A DNA stretch of 10,283 bases, from assembly GCA_043101635.1 (NCBI GenBank), contig JBICIE010000172.1, positions 1 through 10,283 on the forward strand, given 5' to 3'. The notes under the pieces are model-generated. The model was not told the origin of the DNA. It saw nothing but the letters and a program-made list of their open reading frames with translations, and searched no databases. Origin of the DNA: CAYMJK01 sp043101635. Its GTDB lineage: Bacteria; Planctomycetota; Phycisphaerae; Phycisphaerales; UBA1924. Shown in pieces: positions 6,774-10,283 of the stretch. Every line of letters starts with the position of its first letter. The stretch's first letter is position 1. The translations under genes and the position numbers were made by a program.

Positions 6774-7607
6774 TCAGGCTGTCCGGCGCTCGACATCCTC
6801 GCGCGAGGGCGCCAGCGCGAACGCCAGCGAGCCCATCACCAGCAGAATCAGCAGGCTGGTCGCCGGCAGCGTCCACCCCATGGAGCCGACGGCGTCGCCG
6901 ACGAAGGTGGGCGCCGGCGCCGCCAGCGGGGGCATGACGAGCAGCGCCGCGTAGTACTCCCACGAGCCCTCGCGCAGCTCGTCGGCCCGGCGCTCGATGT
7001 CGCGACCCTCGGCCCGGGCCTCGCGCTGCCGGCGCAGGAACGCCCGCTCGCTCTCGGGATAGCGCAGGCGCTGCGTGCGGAAGCCGCCCTCGGGCAGCAG
7101 CTCGTGGAAGGTGAAGGTCCACAGGCTGCGCGCGGCCTGCTCGACCGTGCCGGGCTGAGCCCCGGCGGGGGGCTGGCGCAGGACGATGACGAGGCGGTCG
7201 GCGATCTCCCCGGCTTCGATCCTGCGCTCCAGCTCACCCAGGCTCAGGCCGCGCCGCGGGGCAAAGCGCAGGATGCGCATCCACGGCTCGTGGCGGGCGA
7301 TCCCGGGCAGATCCGGCGAGAGCGATTCCATCGTCGGGATGATGTCGAGCTGTTCGTCGCCGTAGGTGATGCGCACGCGCTCGGGATCGTCGAGGTCCGT
7401 GATCGTGACCTCGCGCCCGGCGTAGGTGAAGCCGCGCTCCACGACCGGGTTGAAGACGAACTGCTCGCGATCGCTGGTGGCGTGGTGCGCGCTGACGCGC
7501 CGGGCCATCTCAGCGCCCGTGCCGATGAGCGCGAGCGTGCCGATCGCCGCGATCGTCAGCCCGACGAAGCGGCGGCGCCGGCGCGATGAGCTGTCTGTCT
7601 GGGGCAT
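6774..7607 (-). CDS. Uncharacterised protein with a membrane segment at each end, last gene of the cox cluster
   Basis: I do not recognise this 277-residue protein. After a basic N-terminus (SSSRRRRRF) there is a membrane segment at about 14-33. A soluble, presumably extracytoplasmic domain spans about 35-240, and a second membrane segment lies at about 244-266 before a short charged tail. The soluble part has a beta-rich look at 50-95 and 135-170, then an Arg/Glu-rich amphipathic stretch at about 184-213. No CXXC, CXXXC or CXXCH motif is present; in fact there is no cysteine, which argues against a Sco-type copper chaperone or a cytochrome c. It starts 33 bases after the subunit IV stop, with GGAG at 7617-7620 nine bases from the ATG, so it is probably co-transcribed. 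An oxidase assembly or accessory role is inferred from position only. Confidence 0.8.
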   Translation of the reverse strand: MPQTDSSSRRRRRFVGLTIAAIGTLALIGTGAEMARRVSAHHATSDREQFVFNPVVERGFTYAGREVTITDLDDPERVRITYGDEQLDIIPTMESLSPDLPGIARHEPWMRILRFAPRRGLSLGELERRIEAGEIADRLVIVLRQPPAGAQPGTVEQAARSLWTFTFHELLPEGGFRTQRLRYPESERAFLRRQREARAEGRDIERRADELREGSWEYYAALLVMPPLAAPAPTFVGDAVGSMGWTLPATSLLILLVMGSLAFALAPSREDVERRTA

Positions 7608-7640
7608 GATGGAACACTCCGCCCCGCCGAAGGGCCGCGG

Positions 7641-8342
7641 TCAGTGGCCGGCGTCGCCGGAGGCGTGCCCGCCGGAACCGCCGAACATGGGATCGTTGAC
7701 GCCGACCCCCGGCCGGCTCTTGTCGGCCGTGGAGTGGGCCGGCGGATCAAACGGGCTGTGACGGGTTCGCGCAGCGTCGAGTTCGGCCATCTTCTTGGCC
7801 CACGCCGCCTCGCCGTGCTCCTGGATGTACTTCTCGCGGGCGTGCTGGGCGATGGGGTTGGAGATCGCCTCGGCGCCGCGCGTGATCTGCACCGGGCGGC
7901 CACCAGGCACGATCGAGCCGCTCTTCCAGTCATAGATCGTGTCGCGCTGGCCCAGGTCGATCGCCGTCAGGCCAAGGAACAGGGCCGCCGCGAACAGGCA
8001 GAACAGGAAGATGACGGTGTTGAGCTTGTTGTCGTACTTGAGCTGCATGAAGAACATGCAGACGAGCGACGCCTTGATCACCGCGATGCTCATCGCGATG
8101 ACGACGTTGACCCACTGCGGAATGCCGATCTCGAAGGTCTCGGCGATCCACACCTCGCCGCGGGAGGCGAAGACCGTCAGGATGGTGAAGAACAGCAGCA
8201 CCATCAGCACCGCGAGCAGCGTGAACCCGGAGATGATGACGTGGCCCTTGTGGGCGTCGTGGGCGTGGAATCCGTGAGGATCCAGCATCCGCTGCTCGTA
8301 GTCGTCCTCGCTGATCGGCAGGTCGGGCTTGTGTTCAGCCAT
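7641..8342 (-). CDS. Cytochrome c oxidase subunit IV family protein
   Basis: This is a small accessory subunit of bacterial caa3/aa3-type oxidases. It has 233 residues and three membrane segments, at about 35-59, 76-100 and 107-129. The second segment holds the family signature, IAVIKASLVCMFFMQLKYD (about 86-104), with its characteristic Lys90 and FFMxL. Before the first segment is a His-rich stretch (H23, H26, H28, H31, H34). A hydrophilic tail of about 100 residues follows the last segment and ends in Gly/His-rich sequence, longer than the roughly 100-residue core of the family. It is third in the minus-strand order after subunits I and III. The 61-base gap before it is the widest in the cluster, and no purine-rich ribosome-binding site is visible before the ATG. 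Confidence 0.86.
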   Translation of the reverse strand: MAEHKPDLPISEDDYEQRMLDPHGFHAHDAHKGHVIISGFTLLAVLMVLLFFTILTVFASRGEVWIAETFEIGIPQWVNVVIAMSIAVIKASLVCMFFMQLKYDNKLNTVIFLFCLFAAALFLGLTAIDLGQRDTIYDWKSGSIVPGGRPVQITRGAEAISNPIAQHAREKYIQEHGEAAWAKKMAELDAARTRHSPFDPPAHSTADKSRPGVGVNDPMFGGSGGHASGDAGH

Positions 8343-8360
8343 GGATGGTCTCGGGAAGGG

Positions 8361-8395
8361 GAGAACGGAGCACAGAGAGCGGAAAGCAGAGAGCG
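8361..8395 (+). repeat. Imperfect tandem heptamer repeat between subunit III and IV genes
   Basis: Five consecutive seven-base units read GAGAACG, GAGCACA, GAGAGCG, GAAAGCA and GAGAGCG on the plus strand. The consensus is GAGAGCG and there are no gaps between units. In the cox transcript this is a pyrimidine-rich CGCTCTC array lying just ahead of the subunit IV start. It fills most of the 61-base spacer. Confidence 0.65.
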
Positions 8396-8405
8396 AAGCT
8401 CGCTC
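8391..8405 (-). repeat. Small hairpin at the end of the subunit III gene
   Basis: On the transcribed strand, GAGCGA and TCGCTC form a perfect 6-base stem around GCT. The stem begins inside the subunit III stop codon and overlaps the last heptamer unit. There is no T tract. It may be a processing or mRNA-stability element, or simply a by-product of the repeat. Confidence 0.4.
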
Positions 8406-9090
8406 AGTGAATCAGGTACAGCAGCGGGAACAGGAAGATCCAGATGATGTCGACGATGTGCCAGTAGAGGCCGACGCCCTCGACGGCGGTGTAGTGCGTC
8501 GGGCCGAAGTGCCGCTTGGCGCCCCGCCAGATCAGCCACGCGATCAGGATCATGCCGATCGCCACGTGGGCCGCGTGAATGCCGGTTGCCGAGTAGTAGA
8601 CGCTCCACCACAGCGGCTCGTTGGGGTGATGGGAGAAGGGATAGTCGAACAGCACGCCGGGCCGCTTGCCCTGGGCCCACTTGGGCCCGTACTCGAACGT
8701 GAACTTGATGGCAAGGAACGCCGCGGCACAGAGCCAGGTGATGACGAGGTTGATCAGCATCAGGCCCTGACGGTTGAGCTGAGCGCACCGGATGCTGTAG
8801 GCGATGGTGAAGCTGCTGACGAGAAGTACGATCGTGTTCAGGCCGCCCCACCGCCAGTCGAGGTAGTGCGAGCCGTTGGCGAACGCCTCCGGATAGAGCA
8901 TCCGGAAGATGGCGTAGGCGCAGAACAGACCGGCGAACAGCAGCACTTCCGTCGTCAGGAAGAGCCAGATGCCGATCTTGACGGCGTCGAACTCGTCATC
9001 CTTGGAGCGGAAGTGCGGGGCCTGGACGTACCGCTCCCAGTAGCGGCGGCGGTCCGGAGCGGTGGCGCTTCTGGCGTCAATCGTGGTCAT
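8404..9090 (-). CDS. Cytochrome c oxidase subunit III
   Basis: This integral membrane subunit of the heme-copper oxidase packs against subunit I and is thought to protect it and support proton uptake. It has 228 residues and about five membrane segments (36-61, 84-102, 109-131, 162-188, 207-227), the short form common in bacterial caa3 and bo3 enzymes. Family signatures are GIWLFLTTEVLLFAGLF (40-56, including Glu48), ATGIHAAHVAIGM (168-180) and the C-terminal VEGVGLYWHIVDIIWIFLFP (203-222). The ATG follows the subunit I stop by eight bases. Its ribosome-binding site GAGGA (9096-9100) overlaps that stop codon, with a five-base spacer to the ATG, indicating close coupling to subunit I synthesis. 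Confidence 0.93.
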   Translation of the reverse strand: MTTIDARSATAPDRRRYWERYVQAPHFRSKDDEFDAVKIGIWLFLTTEVLLFAGLFCAYAIFRMLYPEAFANGSHYLDWRWGGLNTIVLLVSSFTIAYSIRCAQLNRQGLMLINLVITWLCAAAFLAIKFTFEYGPKWAQGKRPGVLFDYPFSHHPNEPLWWSVYYSATGIHAAHVAIGMILIAWLIWRGAKRHFGPTHYTAVEGVGLYWHIVDIIWIFLFPLLYLIH

Positions 9091-9095
9091 CGCGG

Positions 9096-9101
9096 TCCTC
9101 A
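9096..9101 (-). promoter_or_regulatory. Ribosome-binding site of subunit III overlapping the subunit I stop
   Basis: On the minus strand TGAGGA holds the subunit I stop (TGA) and a GAGGA ribosome-binding site five bases before the subunit III ATG. The overlap suggests that ribosomes ending subunit I can re-initiate on subunit III. Confidence 0.75.
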
Positions 9102-10283
9102 GTGGGCCCGTGCGCCCGCGGGCGGCGCCTCATGCACGGGGAACTCGTCGGGGTCGCAGTGCGGCGGGAGCGTCGTGTCGAAGTCGTACGGGCCGTGCTT
9201 GATGACCGGCTCGTGGTGGAAGTTGTGCTCGATCGGCGGGGCGTCGGTCTCCCACTCCAGCGTCAGACCGCCGTAGGGGTTCTTCCTGGCCGGATGGCCG
9301 GCGACAAGCGAGTAGATGAACACCAGCAGGTGCACCACGAAGCCGGCGGCCAGGATCCACGACCCGATCGTCGAGACCTGGTGCAGGAAGGTGTACTCGC
9401 TGGCGTAGGAGGCGTAGCGGCGCGGCATGCCCTGCGTGCCGAGGAAGAACTGCACGAAGAAGGTCACGTTGAACCCGATGAAGACGAGCAGGAACCCGAC
9501 CTTGGCCGCCGGCTCGCTGAACTCGCGCCCGAACATCTTGCCCCACCAGTGATGCAGGCCGGCGAGCATGGCGATCACCGTGCCGCCGAACATCACATAG
9601 TGGAAGTGGGCCACCACAAAGTACGAATCGTGCAGGTGCATGTCCGTTGCCAGCGTCGCCAGCGGCAGGCCGGTCAGCCCGCCGACCGTGAAGGTCCAGA
9701 TGAACGCCAGCGTGTACAGCATCGCCGTGGTGAAGGCGATCGAGCCCTTGTACAGCGTCGAGACCCAGTTGAACACCTTCACGGCCGTCGGGATCGCCAC
9801 CAGGAAGGTCAGAGCGCTGAAGATCGCCGCGGACAGTTCGCCCTCGCTAGTGAACAGGTGATGCCCCCAGACCAGGAAGGCGATGGCCGCGATGGCCAGC
9901 GAGCTGAACGCGATGGCCCGGTATCCGAAGATCCGTTTGCGGGCGTGCACCGCGATGCACTCGGAGATGATGCCCATCGCCGGCAGGATCATGATGTACA
10001 CCACCGGGTGGCTGTAGAACCAGAAGAAGTGCTGGAAGAGCACCGGGTCGCCGCCCATCGAGGGATCGAAGATGCCGTAGTTGAAGACCCGCTCGAAGAT
10101 GAGCATCAGCGTGGTCACGCCGATGACCGGCGTGGCCAGCACCTGGATCAGCGCCGTGGCGTAGATGGCCCACACGAACAGCGGCATGTCGAACCAGCCC
10201 ATGCCCGGGGCCCGCAGCTTGTGCACGGTGACGACGAAGTTCAGCCCGGTGAAGATCGAGCTGAAGCCGAGGATGAAGACTCC
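9099..10283 (-). CDS. coxA: Cytochrome c oxidase subunit I, A2-type, 5' end missing
   Basis: This is the catalytic subunit that reduces oxygen to water at the heme a3-CuB centre and pumps protons. The frame is open to the contig edge: the sequence upstream of the first in-frame GTG reads GVFILGFSSIFTGLNFVV, a normal subunit I helix. The visible 394 residues are therefore the C-terminal part, and about 150-200 are missing. Counting from the edge, CuB ligands are H92 in SHPVVY (with Y96 for the His-Tyr cross-link) and H141/H142 in WGHHLFT. T166 and K169 in IPTAVKVF mark the K channel. H218/D219 lie near the Mg site, and H226 and H228 in VAHFHYV bind heme a3 and heme a. YSHP (9996-10016 region) replaces the glutamate-containing GHPE motif, which defines the A2 subfamily. 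A His- and acid-rich tail ends the protein. Subunit II is presumably just upstream, outside the window. Confidence 0.96.
   Translation of the reverse strand, partial: GVFILGFSSIFTGLNFVVTVHKLRAPGMGWFDMPLFVWAIYATALIQVLATPVIGVTTLMLIFERVFNYGIFDPSMGGDPVLFQHFFWFYSHPVVYIMILPAMGIISECIAVHARKRIFGYRAIAFSSLAIAAIAFLVWGHHLFTSEGELSAAIFSALTFLVAIPTAVKVFNWVSTLYKGSIAFTTAMLYTLAFIWTFTVGGLTGLPLATLATDMHLHDSYFVVAHFHYVMFGGTVIAMLAGLHHWWGKMFGREFSEPAAKVGFLLVFIGFNVTFFVQFFLGTQGMPRRYASYASEYTFLHQVSTIGSWILAAGFVVHLLVFIYSLVAGHPARKNPYGGLTLEWETDAPPIEHNFHHEPVIKHGPYDFDTTLPPHCDPDEFPVHEAPPAGARAH

Noticed and set aside
5863..7122. A 419-residue open frame on the minus strand
   Set aside because: It runs through the terminator and is antisense to the OmpA-like gene, and it overlaps the unknown cox-cluster gene in another frame. 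The translation is low-complexity Ala/Gly/Val/Arg.
7920..7927. GCTCTTCC, resembling part of the adapter seen at base 7
   Set aside because: Only eight bases match, and they lie within the subunit IV coding sequence with uninterrupted family-like translation. It is coincidence, not a chimeric join.
8361..8395. The heptamer array as a CRISPR or an origin iteron cluster
   Set aside because: The units are contiguous and short with no spacers, and no cas, replication or partition genes are nearby.
10224..10226. Start of cytochrome oxidase subunit I at the GTG near 10226
   Set aside because: The frame stays open to the contig end, and the residues before this codon form the normal preceding helix of subunit I. 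The gene is therefore truncated, not starting here.

Overview
This window is a GC-rich stretch from a Gram-negative-type bacterium with an aerobic respiratory chain, and it looks like a complete metagenome or draft contig. Bases 1-18 match the 3' end of the Illumina TruSeq read-2 adapter exactly, so the biological sequence starts at base 19. Several traits together suggest Planctomycetota (Phycisphaerae-like): an unusually large ResB, a CcsA with a long N-terminal periplasmic domain, an A2-type cytochrome oxidase with separate subunits III and IV, and an OmpA/Pal-like protein. That assignment is an inference from protein architecture, not a proven placement.

There are three transcription units. 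(1) Bases 19-5614, minus strand: an amidohydrolase, then resB, then ccsA. The genes are joined by two ATGA stop/start overlaps, so they should be one translationally coupled operon. ResB and CcsA are the two halves of the System II cytochrome c heme-ligation machinery. The amidohydrolase belongs to the TRZ/ATZ/SsnA-like group, which includes aminofutalosine deaminase of the futalosine menaquinone pathway. ccsA is cut off by the contig edge just after its WWD heme-handling motif. (2) Bases 5830-6705, plus strand: a coiled-coil, probably lipid-anchored OmpA-domain protein. It is divergent from the amidohydrolase across a 215-base spacer holding candidate promoters and two inverted repeats, and it ends at a strong rho-independent terminator. 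(3) Bases 6774-10283, minus strand: coxA (5' end missing), a subunit III gene, a subunit IV gene and an uncharacterised protein with a membrane segment at each end. These encode the core of an aa3/caa3-type heme-copper oxidase. Subunit I carries the YSHP signature of the A2 subfamily instead of the D-channel glutamate.

The two minus-strand units fit together: one ligates heme to apocytochrome c outside the membrane, and the other builds the oxidase that uses cytochrome c. No RNA genes, mobile elements, CRISPR arrays, phage genes or defence genes are visible. The least explained parts are the unknown protein closing the cox cluster, the oversized extracytoplasmic domains of ResB and CcsA, the coupling of an amidohydrolase to them, and a seven-base-periodic repeat between the subunit III and IV genes. 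No gene-free stretch exceeds 300 bases.
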